NCBI GenBank assembly: GCA_964384375.1
Contig: CAYLLN010000014.1
Location: 1 to 64,000 of the forward strand
Length of the DNA stretch: 64,000 nt
Direction: 5' to 3'
Origin: CAYLLN01 sp964384375
GTDB lineage: Bacteria; Planctomycetota; Planctomycetia; Pirellulales; Pirellulaceae
Part shown: positions 45,401 to 54,180 of the stretch, in pieces
Position numbering within the stretch: the first letter of the stretch is position 1
Layout: every line of letters starts with the position of its first letter
Program-made: the position numbers and the translations under genes
Notes under the pieces: generated by a model
Database searches by the model: none
What the model saw: the letters and a program-made list of their open reading frames with translations, nothing else
Told to the model about the DNA's origin: nothing

Positions 45401-46437
45401 TCGTTGCCTCGTCGTTGCAGTGGCCGTCGGCCCAGGAAGGGGAAGAGGATGAAACGCAGCCCGAAGCCGTCGTTTCGTGCTTGGAGAAATTGACCGAATC
45501 CCTGCTGACGAGTTGGCTCGCCCACAGTCGCACGCTCCGGCTCTCAGTGCTGGAGCGCGTTCACGACAAGGCGAGTTGGAAGAAGCTCGTGGAGTTCGTC
45601 GAGCGCTACGGCGAAGAACTCTTCTCGCAGCGGTTCCTCAACTTGAGCAACATCCGGGCGATCCTGCATCAGGGGGTGGCCGGCTGGCTGGCGAGTTTGC
45701 AAGAGGAACCCGACGACGAAGCGCCCGAGCGATTGCTGGGCGATCTGGCCGCGGGCGAGCCACTCGACGCGGCAGCCGAGCAGCTCACACTCGTCCTGGA
45801 AGCGATCGTTGAGAACTACGGCGAATATCGCGACTATAACAGCACGACAACGCAGTCCGATCGGGGCGAGTTGCTCTACATGCTGCTCGATTTTCTCCGC
45901 CTGCGAACGCGCTACGACCGCGTCTGCTGGAATCTCAAACCGGTGGTCCTCGCGCACGAGATTCTCGTCCGCCGCGGGCAGGATCAAGCAGCCCGCGTCT
46001 GGCGGAAGGCCCTAACTGAGCGGATCAACGACGAAGCGGACCAGTACCTGGCAAAGCTCGCCGATCTGCAGAAGAAATACGCCATGCGGATGCCGACGGT
46101 CGCCGACCGGTTGGCGGAACGATTCGTCCGGCCGCTCGCCATCGACCGCATTCGGGCCCTCGTCGGGCCGGCCATTGATGAAGCCCGCCGCGGCGGCGAA
46201 GCACCGAAGTTCGAGATGCTGCAGCACGACACCGAGTTCCTCACGCGCGAGCCGACCGGCGTCGGTCTCGACGTGCCTGCCTGGCTCGTCGCGCTGGAGG
46301 AAGAAGTCGAGCAGTCGCTCCGTCCCGAGCACCAGCGGCGGCAGGATGACGAACTGGCCCAGATCGTCCCCCTCGTCTTACTAACGCAGGCCGAAGCTCG
46401 CCGGCAGCTCGAACACTGGGCGAGCCGGCATACCTAG
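42469..46437 (+). CDS. Very large helical protein of unknown function
   Basis: The product is 1322 residues from the ATG at 42469; the frame is open to 42331, but that extension is Gly/Arg-rich and lacks support. There is no signal peptide or transmembrane helix. The protein is predominantly helical, with a Pro/Trp/His segment 'PNYHFGQWDPHHIDNSGRYRRF' (about 240-262) and an acidic tract at about 685-727. Pairs of 'RRF/RRL' helices suggest a scaffold. I recognise no family. It lies directly downstream of the hybrid histidine kinase on the same strand and may be its functional partner. Confidence 0.75.
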   Translation: MEKRELEAGGSPALEQVLGYLNFSSGAADPQFLANLNALFERAAATAAGTPLWLEVGRILTDRLGQLQGQTPTFHDAAQASAVLELVFDRTLPAYREFHRDLLFHHTDASLFRPYFVGRVCEAVLRQGPPWNEPERIVPTAIAQLNDFLGHRPVATLESQRVEPYPHEFVRPIPLYIRGAGYSFGPEREVVAAALKLLEQTDPAVLRQSCYYPENLDELAIDPRAYDFDHPANKRPNYHFGQWDPHHIDNSGRYRRFVVQQVTLDALMRRLTDSTDIPYDELLLEAASVLAGTILMASGISGDGPATFDSTVTLSKLLPKIARYRDDFYQRLFQKIGGEHGERLKIEAAEKRQPFGGARQHLNAQLARQRASQLEHVHLARIFARMGHTSAAQHEANIVPCASARMLSQIDCLMTSSQLACESGKLESAASLLPQVVDLLKRGIQCGAIVDPWNILGFDAHYSLFPSLENSVRDHRADELVALMDRLFALYSQVWSAAAAVDQKELSKKVSRQFKEVATWWNKFAVHEVSSVEAVDSLVVYRAAERVAQALNVWHKGGAAAGDVAFWQPHAEMFDSPKAYALVIDALLNRGDYVASMALLIHWLGQAEQIGLERADASLHDQAQRWLGEMTSLAELDPSDSAAAAKRWDTARKFLDYLEANAEGYWDVPEFRLGSKNGHASRASGNDTDEEDGDRFESAYEGVVFKDSTDDGVEGSIFDTDETTHDELLAESKRVADRLAFLGTIARLWKLAAISPAFRAVLAQDPSSPEAAARTAALQRWIGQAEANRAALARLVTVVRDYAIPKSAGDHDSNVEYDRRRMTKESLLERVISTSVETADAARLLQAAVTVLAPAPPRSDPECELAREVEVFGALLRQDASAARDACSGLLKVLARKPLLYVPLAKGGDPQEIVAVRVRQHAMSDLLAWLPRMGLWVETCDLLEVARSMERDHPVGPGAVTEFDELFKIGYRSIVESLVASSLQWPSAQEGEEDETQPEAVVSCLEKLTESLLTSWLAHSRTLRLSVLERVHDKASWKKLVEFVERYGEELFSQRFLNLSNIRAILHQGVAGWLASLQEEPDDEAPERLLGDLAAGEPLDAAAEQLTLVLEAIVENYGEYRDYNSTTTQSDRGELLYMLLDFLRLRTRYDRVCWNLKPVVLAHEILVRRGQDQAARVWRKALTERINDEADQYLAKLADLQKKYAMRMPTVADRLAERFVRPLAIDRIRALVGPAIDEARRGGEAPKFEMLQHDTEFLTREPTGVGLDVPAWLVALEEEVEQSLRPEHQRRQDDELAQIVPLVLLTQAEARRQLEHWASRHT

Positions 46438-46468
46438 CGTTACCACAGAAGCCTCGGCTCGCTGACCG

Positions 46469-46732
46469 TCACGCTTCCTTCCGCTTCAGCTTCGAATCAT
46501 TGGCTTTCATGAAGGATTTGATTTCCTCGGCATAGTCGAGCAGCCGCTGCCACTGTTCGACATAGAGGGTGACGGGCATTCGCTGGAGGCCATAGACGGA
46601 GAGGCCTCCTTTCTCGCTCACTTTGCAATAGAGCTGGCCCCGCTTTGGCTTGTCTTCCTCAAGCAGCTTCGACGCTTCCTCGACGGACAGCTCGCCCGCT
46701 TGCAGCTTGGCGAGAATTTCTTCTTTGGTCAC
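46469..46732 (-). CDS. Small acidic protein with SHOCT-like head
   Basis: The product is 87 residues from a GTG at 46732 preceded by GGAGG (46738-46742), which outranks the longer frame. It begins 'TKEEILAKLQAGELSVEEASKLLEE', a short helical hairpin like SHOCT domains, then 'GQLYCKVSEKGGLSVYGLQRMPVTLYVEQW' and a Lys-rich end. Similar small proteins occur widely in planctomycetes. The 'VYGLQRMPVTLYVEQWQRLL' stretch suggests an interaction role. The function is unknown. Confidence 0.75.
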   Translation of the reverse strand: MTKEEILAKLQAGELSVEEASKLLEEDKPKRGQLYCKVSEKGGLSVYGLQRMPVTLYVEQWQRLLDYAEEIKSFMKANDSKLKRKEA

Positions 46733-46849
46733 GGTGCATCCTCCGGAGTTCGATGACGAGTTCAGTCGCGGCAAGTGCCGCGAGGGGTCGCCATCGACTG
46801 CGGAATATATGACCTAGCGGCGGGGGATGCAAATGCGGCCAGCCGCTAA

Positions 46850-48466
46850 CTACGACCGGGTGTCGATCGGCTCGATATCCAGCGGCGGCAGCTCGACGCC
46901 ATCGACGAAGCTCGCCAGCGATCGGCTGCGGTAAGGCTGCTGCAGCTTGCGGACGGCTTTCGTTTCGATCTGCCGCACCCGTTCGCGGGTGACGCTGAAG
47001 ATCTTGCCCACTTCTTCGAGCGTGTAGGCGTAGCCGTCGGTCAGGCCATATCGCAAACGGAGGATTTCCCGCTCGCGATAGTTCAGGCCCTGCATCGCCT
47101 CTTCGATCCGGTGCTTCAGGGCCTGCTGGTGCGTGTCGTAGAGCGGATCGTCTTCGCGATGATCGGCCAGGAACTCGCCGAAGTAGCTGTCGTCGTGATC
47201 GCCGACGGGCTGATCGAGCGAAAGGGGCTGGCGGGCCATCTTGAGGATGCAACGGGCGTCGTCGAGCGAGAGGCCAGCCCGGCGAGCGGTCTCTTCCGGC
47301 GTCGGCTCGCGGCCAAGCTCCTGTAGCAAGTCGCGGGTCACGCTTCGGACCTTGCTCATCGTGTCGATCATGTGGACCGGCACGCGAATCGTTCGGCTCT
47401 GGTCGGCAATGGCCCGCGTGATCGCCTGGCGAATCCACCACGTCGCGTAGGTGCTGAACTTGTAGCCGCGGGCGTACTCGAACTTATCGACGGCCCGCAT
47501 GAGACCTGTGTTTCCCTCTTGAATCAGGTCGAGGAACGACAAGCCGCGGTTGCGATACTTCTTCGCGATGCTCACCACCAGCCGCAAGTTGCCGGCTGAC
47601 AGGAACCGCTTGGCTGCATCGTAGTCGTGGCGATACAGCTCCGTCCGCTCGATCCGCCGCTGCAAGGTGGCGGGCGTTTCAAGGGTTATCCGCATCAGGT
47701 AATAGAGTTCCTTCCGCAGATCGGCTTCAGTCCGGCCCGCCGAGGTGCCGGCAACCTTGGCCTCGCGAATCTGAATCTTCAGCGTCTGCATCCGCGAAAG
47801 GATTTCGCCCAGCTTATCGAACAGTGGCTGGAGACGGTTGTTGCGGAGATTCATTTCCTCCACGAGGCGGACGGCCTTGTTGCGACGGCGAGTGAGGCGG
47901 GCCCAAGCCGCGCGCCGCTCGCGAAGCGTCCGCTTCTTGCTGACGGCCAGGCGATAGTCGCGATGATTCTGCTGAAGGAGGTGCTTGAGCGTGGCCACGT
48001 TCGGCCAAATTCGCTTCATAATCCGCTTCTTCTCGGAGGTGTTGGTCACCGAGACCTCGATCGTCCGATCAAGACGAAGCTGCCCGTCGCGGACGCGTTC
48101 CAGAAACTCGACCGCTCCCTGCAAAACGTAGTCGGTTGCCAGCATCGAGTGGCGAAAGCGGCAGCGGGTCCGCTCGATCTGCTTGGCGGACGAAATTTCC
48201 TCCGAGCGATTGAGCAGGGGAATCTGCCCCATCTGCATCAGGTACATGCGGACCGGATCGTCGGTCGCATCGACCGTGTCCAGATCGTCGCCGTGCGGAT
48301 CGTGCTCGTCGTCGGCAAACTCCATTTCATCATCTGCCACGGCAGTCACCGGCGCTTCCGCATCGAGCTCATCGTGAAAGGACTCATCGTGATCGAGCCC
48401 GTGCCCGTTGACTTTCCCTTTGGTCGGCTTGTTCTTGGCGAGCGATTTGTGCGGATGCTTGGCCAT
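46850..48466 (-). CDS. rpoD: Primary-type sigma-70 factor
   Basis: The product is 538 residues. The N-terminus is acidic with 'HDESFHDELDAEAP', then region 1.2 'DPVRMYLMQMGQIPLLNRSEEI'. A non-conserved region of about 170 residues lies between 1.2 and 2. Regions 2.1-2.4 are intact ('NLRLVVSIAKKYRNRGLSFLDLIQEGNTGLMRAVDKFEYARGYKFSTYATWWIRQAI'), region 3 reads 'RTIRVPVHMIDTMSKVRSVTRDLLQELGREPTPEE', and region 4 has 'REREILRLRYGL...TLEEVGKIFSVTRERVRQIETKAVRKL'. It should be the housekeeping sigma factor or a close paralogue. There is a short C-terminal tail after region 4. Confidence 0.92.
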   Translation of the reverse strand: MAKHPHKSLAKNKPTKGKVNGHGLDHDESFHDELDAEAPVTAVADDEMEFADDEHDPHGDDLDTVDATDDPVRMYLMQMGQIPLLNRSEEISSAKQIERTRCRFRHSMLATDYVLQGAVEFLERVRDGQLRLDRTIEVSVTNTSEKKRIMKRIWPNVATLKHLLQQNHRDYRLAVSKKRTLRERRAAWARLTRRRNKAVRLVEEMNLRNNRLQPLFDKLGEILSRMQTLKIQIREAKVAGTSAGRTEADLRKELYYLMRITLETPATLQRRIERTELYRHDYDAAKRFLSAGNLRLVVSIAKKYRNRGLSFLDLIQEGNTGLMRAVDKFEYARGYKFSTYATWWIRQAITRAIADQSRTIRVPVHMIDTMSKVRSVTRDLLQELGREPTPEETARRAGLSLDDARCILKMARQPLSLDQPVGDHDDSYFGEFLADHREDDPLYDTHQQALKHRIEEAMQGLNYREREILRLRYGLTDGYAYTLEEVGKIFSVTRERVRQIETKAVRKLQQPYRSRSLASFVDGVELPPLDIEPIDTRS

Positions 48467-48807
48467 CAGGGTCTATGCTCCAGTACGGCGGAAACCGGGA
48501 CGTGGATCGTGTGGCGAGGGGCCTTGGTGCTAAGAACCTTTAGCAAGGTCGATGCCACGTCTTGGTGGAGCTGTCGCTGGAGCACGCAAGTGACGCACGC
48601 ATTGGGAGTTACGCCGCTCGCGATTCAGCCGCGCGGATGTTGCCGCCGTCGCCCTGCGGCAACGCGAGTTGCCATTTCTCCACACGGCCAGCGGCAGCTG
48701 GCGCGGTGGTAGTGGTCGTAGGGGCAAGAGGGCCGCTCGCCCTCAACGAAAAACACCCGGCTGGTTAAGCCGGGTGTTGACAGGTTGCTCGCTCGAATTA
48801 GTCCGGT
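48467..48807. other. Intergenic region upstream of rpoD
   Basis: This 341-base gap contains the terminator of the surface protein gene at 48748-48778 and the promoter region of rpoD. No additional ORF is supported. I cannot assign -35/-10 boxes. Confidence 0.5.
48748..48778 (-). terminator. Rho-independent terminator of the surface protein gene
   Basis: On the minus strand an 11-bp perfect stem (AACACCCGGCT, loop, AGCCGGGTGTT in plus-strand terms at 48752-48762 and 48768-48778) is followed by a short T-run. It lies 29 bases after the stop of the gene at 48808-50499 and is the clearest terminator in the window. Confidence 0.9.
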
Positions 48808-50499
48808 TTAGGCCATTTCTTCCTCGCACTCGCTGAAGAGTTCGAAGTTCTTCACGGTGTAGCCGTCCGGCAGGTCGTCGATGTCGAGGTCGCTCTGCAG
48901 CTCGTCGGTTCCCGATCCGCCGTCGAGCAGGGCGCTGCCCGCGATGCTGTTGCAGATGCGGAGGAAGTCGTTGCCCGAGCCCATGATCGCGGTGAACTTG
49001 CCGCCGACTTCGCTGTCTTCGATCACCACGACGTCATTACCCGATCCGGCGTCGATCTTGGCGTTGCCGGCGACAAACGTGTCCTCGATGAACAAGAACT
49101 CGGTCGAGTCTTCGCCCGAGGAATTGCTGCCGAGCACAATCAGGGCGTTGCGGCCAATCTCGGTGTCGTCGATATCCACCTCGTCGCTGTCCGAGCCGGT
49201 ATCGATGTGCAAGTCGCGACCCACGAAAACCCCATACCCTTCTTCATCATCCAGTACAACGAAATCCCGTCCAGATCCAGTGAAGATCTTCAAATCCCGA
49301 TCGAACTCGACGTCCAGGATGACCACGTCGTCGTCTTGCGATCCTGTATCGACGATGAGGTCGCGGGCCCCGACGAAGAACACATCGACCAGGTCAAAGC
49401 CCGAGCCGGTGAATATCTTGATGTCCTGCTCGACGCTGGCGTTCTCAACGGTAATCGGGCTCTCGTCGTTGTTCGTACCGTCGTTCCCCGAACCCGTGTC
49501 GATGAGCACGTTCTTGGCGATGAAGCTCGTCAGTTCCACGTCCGGGTCGTCACCACTGCCGGTGACGACTTTCACCAAGTCGGCGACAATGAATGAATTG
49601 GCAAAGACTCGGTCCGCACCGGCCCCCGTATCGACGAGCAGATCATCGCCCAGCTCGAACTCAAACAAACTGACGAAATCGTCTCCATCCCCCGTCTTGA
49701 TATTCAGTGCCTTTTCCAGGCTCAGGCCGGAGGCGCCGACCTCATCGCTCCCCTTGCCGGTGTCGATGATGGCATGCGTGGCGCTCAGGCGGCTGACCGA
49801 AACCGCGTCGGCATCATCTCCCGTCTGCACGCTAAACAGGTCACCAACCTCATTCTCATCCGCACAGACGAAATCGAACCCCTGCTCGGTCGCAATGAGC
49901 AAGTCGTCGCCGAACTGCGACGTTCCCACGGCGATTGCGTCGTCGTTCTTCCCCAGGTTGATGTTGGCAATTCGATTCACCGCCACGATCAGCGCGACTT
50001 GATCGTCGCCGTCCCCCGTGCGGATAATCAGGTCGCGCGGGACGAACGTCTGCGAGCCTTCGGGAACGACTTCCAAAAGCGACGCACTATCGGAGACGCT
50101 GCCGCTGCCGCTCCCCGAGCCGCTGCCGAAGTTCAATCCGCATTCCTCGATCAGGTCGATGAGGTCGCCTTCGTCGTTGCCGATCGCCAAGAGATCGTCA
50201 CCACCTTTAAGGTCGATGTTGATGTCGCGCGTGACGCCTCCAAAGACCAGTTCGCCGTTGGACACGCCGTTGATGCTGGTCGGGCTGCCGCTCAGATCGT
50301 CGAAGCCGACGACTGCATACACGCCTTCTTCGACTTCGGTGATAAATACCGCGTTGTCCTCACCGTCGCCGCGAATATTCAACGTGCCGCCACTGACCGA
50401 AACCGTGACGTTCCCCGCGAGCATTGCCCGCCGTTCGAGCGCCTCGACCCGCAACAGCCGTTGACCGTGACCACGTCCGCGACCAATGTTCTTCGCCAT
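48808..50499 (-). CDS. RTX-like repetitive surface protein with LEPR-type leader
   Basis: The product is 563 residues from the ATG at 50499. The N-terminus 'LRVEALERRAMLAG' matches the LExRxxLxAG motif that marks planctomycete surface proteins. The rest is a long series of short repeats of the form DTGxGxDxVxxxxxxF, alternating with 'KIFTGSGFDLVDV', which should fold as a calcium-binding beta-roll or beta-helix. A (GS)n linker lies near residues 125-137. The composition is highly acidic (Asp-rich). Only a short tail, 'FSECEEEMA', follows. It is divergent from the metallohydrolase gene and has a strong terminator. Confidence 0.88.
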   Translation of the reverse strand: MAKNIGRGRGHGQRLLRVEALERRAMLAGNVTVSVSGGTLNIRGDGEDNAVFITEVEEGVYAVVGFDDLSGSPTSINGVSNGELVFGGVTRDINIDLKGGDDLLAIGNDEGDLIDLIEECGLNFGSGSGSGSGSVSDSASLLEVVPEGSQTFVPRDLIIRTGDGDDQVALIVAVNRIANINLGKNDDAIAVGTSQFGDDLLIATEQGFDFVCADENEVGDLFSVQTGDDADAVSVSRLSATHAIIDTGKGSDEVGASGLSLEKALNIKTGDGDDFVSLFEFELGDDLLVDTGAGADRVFANSFIVADLVKVVTGSGDDPDVELTSFIAKNVLIDTGSGNDGTNNDESPITVENASVEQDIKIFTGSGFDLVDVFFVGARDLIVDTGSQDDDVVILDVEFDRDLKIFTGSGRDFVVLDDEEGYGVFVGRDLHIDTGSDSDEVDIDDTEIGRNALIVLGSNSSGEDSTEFLFIEDTFVAGNAKIDAGSGNDVVVIEDSEVGGKFTAIMGSGNDFLRICNSIAGSALLDGGSGTDELQSDLDIDDLPDGYTVKNFELFSECEEEMA

Positions 50500-50660
50500 G
50501 ATGCTGACCCCAAAGAATATCAAAGTGATGAACCGGGAATTCGAGCCAATTGGCCAGTAGCGTAGCCAGCGGCAACCCGCATGTAAAGATGGGTAGCTTG
50601 GGAATTTTGCGAATTTAGCGCAGGATTCATGAAATCACAACCCCGTCGAAAGTGTTTGCC

Positions 50661-53141
50661 ATGATGCGACTTATGACTTGCACGCTCATCACCCTCGTTT
50701 TCATCGGGGGAGCAGCGATTAGTTCGCTTGCGGGTGATCTTCCCGTGATTTCGGTGGAAGGGCAACCGCTCGCGGCCAACGCCCGCCGGATTCTCCAGGC
50801 GCTCGAATCGCTCGGCACGCCTCTGCCAGAATCGATCGCGGCCAAGGTGACCGCGGCCGCCGACGCGCGCGATCATGCGGTGATTCAAGCGACTCTCGAT
50901 GAACACGTTCTCCTCGCCGTCGCGATCAATCCCGAATCGCGGGTGAAGGTGCTCCGTGGCCCCGCCAAGGCCACGCTTCAGCAGGGTGGCTACACCCCGG
51001 TGCTCGTCAAAGTGATCAACGAGAGCACCGGCACGCAGCGCCTTCGTATCACCAGCCCGCAAGCCGGTCCTGTCTATGCCGGCGTCGCGGACCTCAGCAT
51101 GAAGCGCCAGCAGCAGACCGAGCTGGGCGACAACCAAAACAGCTCCGGAAACAAAGACCGCTTCCTCGCCGTGGAAATGCTCGCCGCCCCGCCGCTCTCC
51201 GACAAGCTGAGCGGTCTGGGGGTCGAGTACATGATCGCTCTCATCTACTCGCACGAGTCGGGCAAACTCGAGGCCACCATCGGCTTCGACATCGAACAAG
51301 GAAACCAGGACCTCGGCTTTCGGGGCGAGACGCCAGTCCTGGTCGACGTGCGGCCCGCCGTGAGCGTGAAGCTCAAGATTGCCGACGAGCACGGCCGGCC
51401 GTCGGTCGCGCGCCTTCTAGTTCGTGATGCTCAGGGTCATGTCTATCCTCCGCAGGCCAAACGGCTCGCTCCCGACTTCTTCTTCCAGCCGCACGTCTAT
51501 CGTGCCGACGGACAAACGCTCCTCTTGCCGCCGGGCAAGTTCACGCTGCAATCCAGCCGCGGACCGGAGTACCGTGTGCTTACTCGCGAGATTACGATTC
51601 CTAACGAGCCGGAATTCTCCCTCGCCATCAAACTCGAGCGCTGGATCGACACCCCCGCCTTCGGATTTGCCAGCGGCGACCACCACATTCACGCTGCCGG
51701 CTGCGCTCACTACACCAGCCCGACCGAGGGCGTCCGTCCCGAGGACATGCTGCTGCAGGTGAAGGGGGAAGGGCTGAACGTCGGCTGCGTGCTGACGTGG
51801 GGCCCGTGCTTCCTCTACCAGCGGCAGTTCTTCCAGCCCAAGCCGCACGACCTCTCCGACAACGACACGATCCTGAAATACGACCTGGAAATCAGCGGTT
51901 TTGGCTCGCAAGCTCTCGGTCATGTCTGTCTTCTCAATCTGAGGGATCAGACCTATCCCGGCTCCGACGGCCTTGCAACCAAAGGCTGGCCGACCTGGAC
52001 CACCCCCGTCCTCCGCTGGTGCAAGGAGCAAGGGGGTGTCACCGGCTATGCCCACTCGGCCAGCGGCCTCTGGATCGACGAGAAACCGGCAAGCCGGAGG
52101 CTCGTCTCGCGGCTCGATGCCGACAAGGACAGCATGCTCGCCGCAGATGAAACGAAGTCTGCCTTGCTGCCACACGCTTTCGTCGCGATCGACGCCGACC
52201 GCGACGGCCGCCTCACAGAAGCCGAACTCATCGCGTCGCACTCAATAGCCGCCGACGAACTACCCAACTATGCGATTCCCGAAATGAATGGCGTCGGTGC
52301 GATGGAGCTTCCCGTCAGTGTCGCCGAGGGTGTCTGTGACTTCATTAGTGCGATGGACACACGCCGCATTCAGGAGTGGAACACTTGGTACCACATCATG
52401 AATTGCGGCTTTCCTCTCAAGGCCGCCGGCGAAACCGATTTTCCCTGCATGAGCAGCCGAAATGTCGGGACGGGCCGCACGTATGTGCGAATGGGCGAGG
52501 GTGCCAAGCTCGACTACACCGCGTGGTGCAACAACCTCGCCGCCGGCCGCTCCTACGTCTCCGATGGTTATGCCCATGCAGTCGAGTTTCAAGTCGCCGA
52601 CATTCGCCCCGGCGAAGGAGACGCAAAGCTTTCCAAACCCGGCAAAATGAAAGTCACCGCTCGCGTCGCTTTCGCCGCTGAAACGCCCAAAGCCGTCGCA
52701 CATGGCGGCATCACCCCTCCCGCCGGTCGCCAAGTCGTCGGCGACACCGTCGAACTGCACGGCCCGCGCTACGATGAGACGCTCCGCGGGGGCCAGCGTC
52801 TCATCGAAATCGTTGTGAACGGCCAGCCGGTCGCGAAGAAGGAAATTCCCGCCGACGGCCAGATACACGATCTGTCTTTCGACATCCCGATCGAGCGCAG
52901 TAGCTGGGTCGCCCTGCGCCACTTCCCTCAGCTTCATACCAACCCCGTGAATGTCCTCGTCGCCGACCAGCCGATCCGAGCGAGTCGCCGTAGCGCCCAG
53001 TGGTGCGTCGAGGTGATCGACCTCCTCTGGAAGAACCGCGAGCGGGCGATTGCCGAGGCCGAACGTCCCGACGCCCGCGCCGCCTTCGACCGCGCCCTGG
53101 TCAAGTACCGCAAAATCGCCAGGGAAAGCTTGGCCGATTGA
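50661..53141 (+). CDS. Exported CehA/McbA-type metallohydrolase with EF-hand insertion
   Basis: The product is 826 residues (ATG at 50661). A signal peptide covers about 1-25 ('MTCTLITLVFIGGAAISSLAG'). An N-terminal beta-rich part leads to a PHP/CehA-like catalytic domain with H342-x-H344 in 'GDHHIHAAGC', then 'GYAHSASGLW' and 'NTWYHIMNCGFPL'. Two EF-hand loops (LDADKDSMLAADE, from about residue 485, and 'IDADRDGRLTEAEL') are inserted inside the catalytic domain. The enzyme is probably a metal-dependent hydrolase acting outside the cytoplasm, with calcium acting on stability or activity; this is inference. The substrate is unknown. Confidence 0.85.
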   Translation: MMRLMTCTLITLVFIGGAAISSLAGDLPVISVEGQPLAANARRILQALESLGTPLPESIAAKVTAAADARDHAVIQATLDEHVLLAVAINPESRVKVLRGPAKATLQQGGYTPVLVKVINESTGTQRLRITSPQAGPVYAGVADLSMKRQQQTELGDNQNSSGNKDRFLAVEMLAAPPLSDKLSGLGVEYMIALIYSHESGKLEATIGFDIEQGNQDLGFRGETPVLVDVRPAVSVKLKIADEHGRPSVARLLVRDAQGHVYPPQAKRLAPDFFFQPHVYRADGQTLLLPPGKFTLQSSRGPEYRVLTREITIPNEPEFSLAIKLERWIDTPAFGFASGDHHIHAAGCAHYTSPTEGVRPEDMLLQVKGEGLNVGCVLTWGPCFLYQRQFFQPKPHDLSDNDTILKYDLEISGFGSQALGHVCLLNLRDQTYPGSDGLATKGWPTWTTPVLRWCKEQGGVTGYAHSASGLWIDEKPASRRLVSRLDADKDSMLAADETKSALLPHAFVAIDADRDGRLTEAELIASHSIAADELPNYAIPEMNGVGAMELPVSVAEGVCDFISAMDTRRIQEWNTWYHIMNCGFPLKAAGETDFPCMSSRNVGTGRTYVRMGEGAKLDYTAWCNNLAAGRSYVSDGYAHAVEFQVADIRPGEGDAKLSKPGKMKVTARVAFAAETPKAVAHGGITPPAGRQVVGDTVELHGPRYDETLRGGQRLIEIVVNGQPVAKKEIPADGQIHDLSFDIPIERSSWVALRHFPQLHTNPVNVLVADQPIRASRRSAQWCVEVIDLLWKNRERAIAEAERPDARAAFDRALVKYRKIARESLAD

Positions 53142-53206
53142 CGGAGTGCTAGCGATCTCTCCGCCCACCCGCTATTCTAGACATGTTGTCTTAAGCGGGA
53201 GGGGTT

Positions 53207-54064
53207 ATGCATCCGCTCATCTGTTCGTTGCTCCTTTTGGCCCAGGCCGGTGCTCCGAAGAATGAAGTGTCGCAGACGGAGTCACCGCAGACTGCAGCCA
53301 GTTCCAGCACGGCGATCGAGGCGTTCAAGGCGGAGGCGGCTGAATACGCGGTTCACTTGCAGAGCCGGCCACACGAGAAGCTGACGGTGGTGAAGGAGCC
53401 GGTGCTCCGCTGGAGCAATCCGGCGCGGACGGGCGAGGATGGTGCGGTCTTCGTCTGGACGCTCGGCGGCCGGCCGGAGATGATCGGCACGATCTTCACC
53501 TATCGCTACAAAGAGAAGATCAACCGGAAGCACGAGTACCACTCGCTCGCGACGGAGCCGTTGTCGGCCGAGTTCCGCGGTAAAGAGGTTTGGGCACCGA
53601 ACAAGGCCGGCCTGACGTTCGCCCCCATCGACGACGCTCCGGCCCCCGCGGCATCCGCCCGGTTGCGACTGACGCAGATGAAGGCCCTGGCTCGCGATTT
53701 CTCTGCTAACCTGAAAGATGCCGACGGCGAGCCGTACCAGCTCCGCTTGCTGACCCAGCCGCTTTTTCGCTATGAGCCCAAAGACCGCGGCGTACTCGAT
53801 GGGGCCATCTTTTCGCTGGCCGTCGGGACCGATCCTGAAGTCCTGCTCGTGATCGAAGCCCGGGAGGTGAAGGATGCCGTGCGGTGGGAATTCGCGATCG
53901 CCCGGTTCCACTACGTCGAAATGAAGGCGTCCTATAAGGACCGCGAGGTCTTCCGCGCCGAAGCTCTGCCCAAGATCGACAATCTCGACCTCGGCAGCAC
54001 CGAGTATCGCGATAGCGTGTACGCCACGTACCACGTCGAGCGGAATATTCCCACAGGGGAGTGA
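53207..54064 (+). CDS. Exported protein of unknown function, first of a four-gene cluster
   Basis: The product is 285 residues with AGGGG before the ATG. A short signal peptide (MHPLICSLLLLAQAGA) and a Ser/Thr-rich spacer precede two related beta-rich halves: 'KLTVVKEPVLRWSNPARTGEDGAVFVWTLGGRPEMIGTIF' and 'LRLLTQPLFRYEPKDRGVLDGAIFSLAVGTDPEVLLVIEA'. The repeated 'L..P..R......DGAxFxxxxGxxPExxxxIxA' layout shows an internal duplication. It stands upstream of three DUF4139-like genes with a spacing of 116 bases. Families of this shape occur in many planctomycetes; no function is known. Confidence 0.75.
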   Translation: MHPLICSLLLLAQAGAPKNEVSQTESPQTAASSSTAIEAFKAEAAEYAVHLQSRPHEKLTVVKEPVLRWSNPARTGEDGAVFVWTLGGRPEMIGTIFTYRYKEKINRKHEYHSLATEPLSAEFRGKEVWAPNKAGLTFAPIDDAPAPAASARLRLTQMKALARDFSANLKDADGEPYQLRLLTQPLFRYEPKDRGVLDGAIFSLAVGTDPEVLLVIEAREVKDAVRWEFAIARFHYVEMKASYKDREVFRAEALPKIDNLDLGSTEYRDSVYATYHVERNIPTGE

Positions 54065-54180
54065 CTGCCAGCGAGAAGTTAAAATCCGCCGCCCCGCCTG
54101 CTCCGTCTCATTTCACAGCAGGCGATTGTTCTAGCCGCTCCGACTCTTCGGCTATCACCCTCCACTTCTGGGATCGCTTT

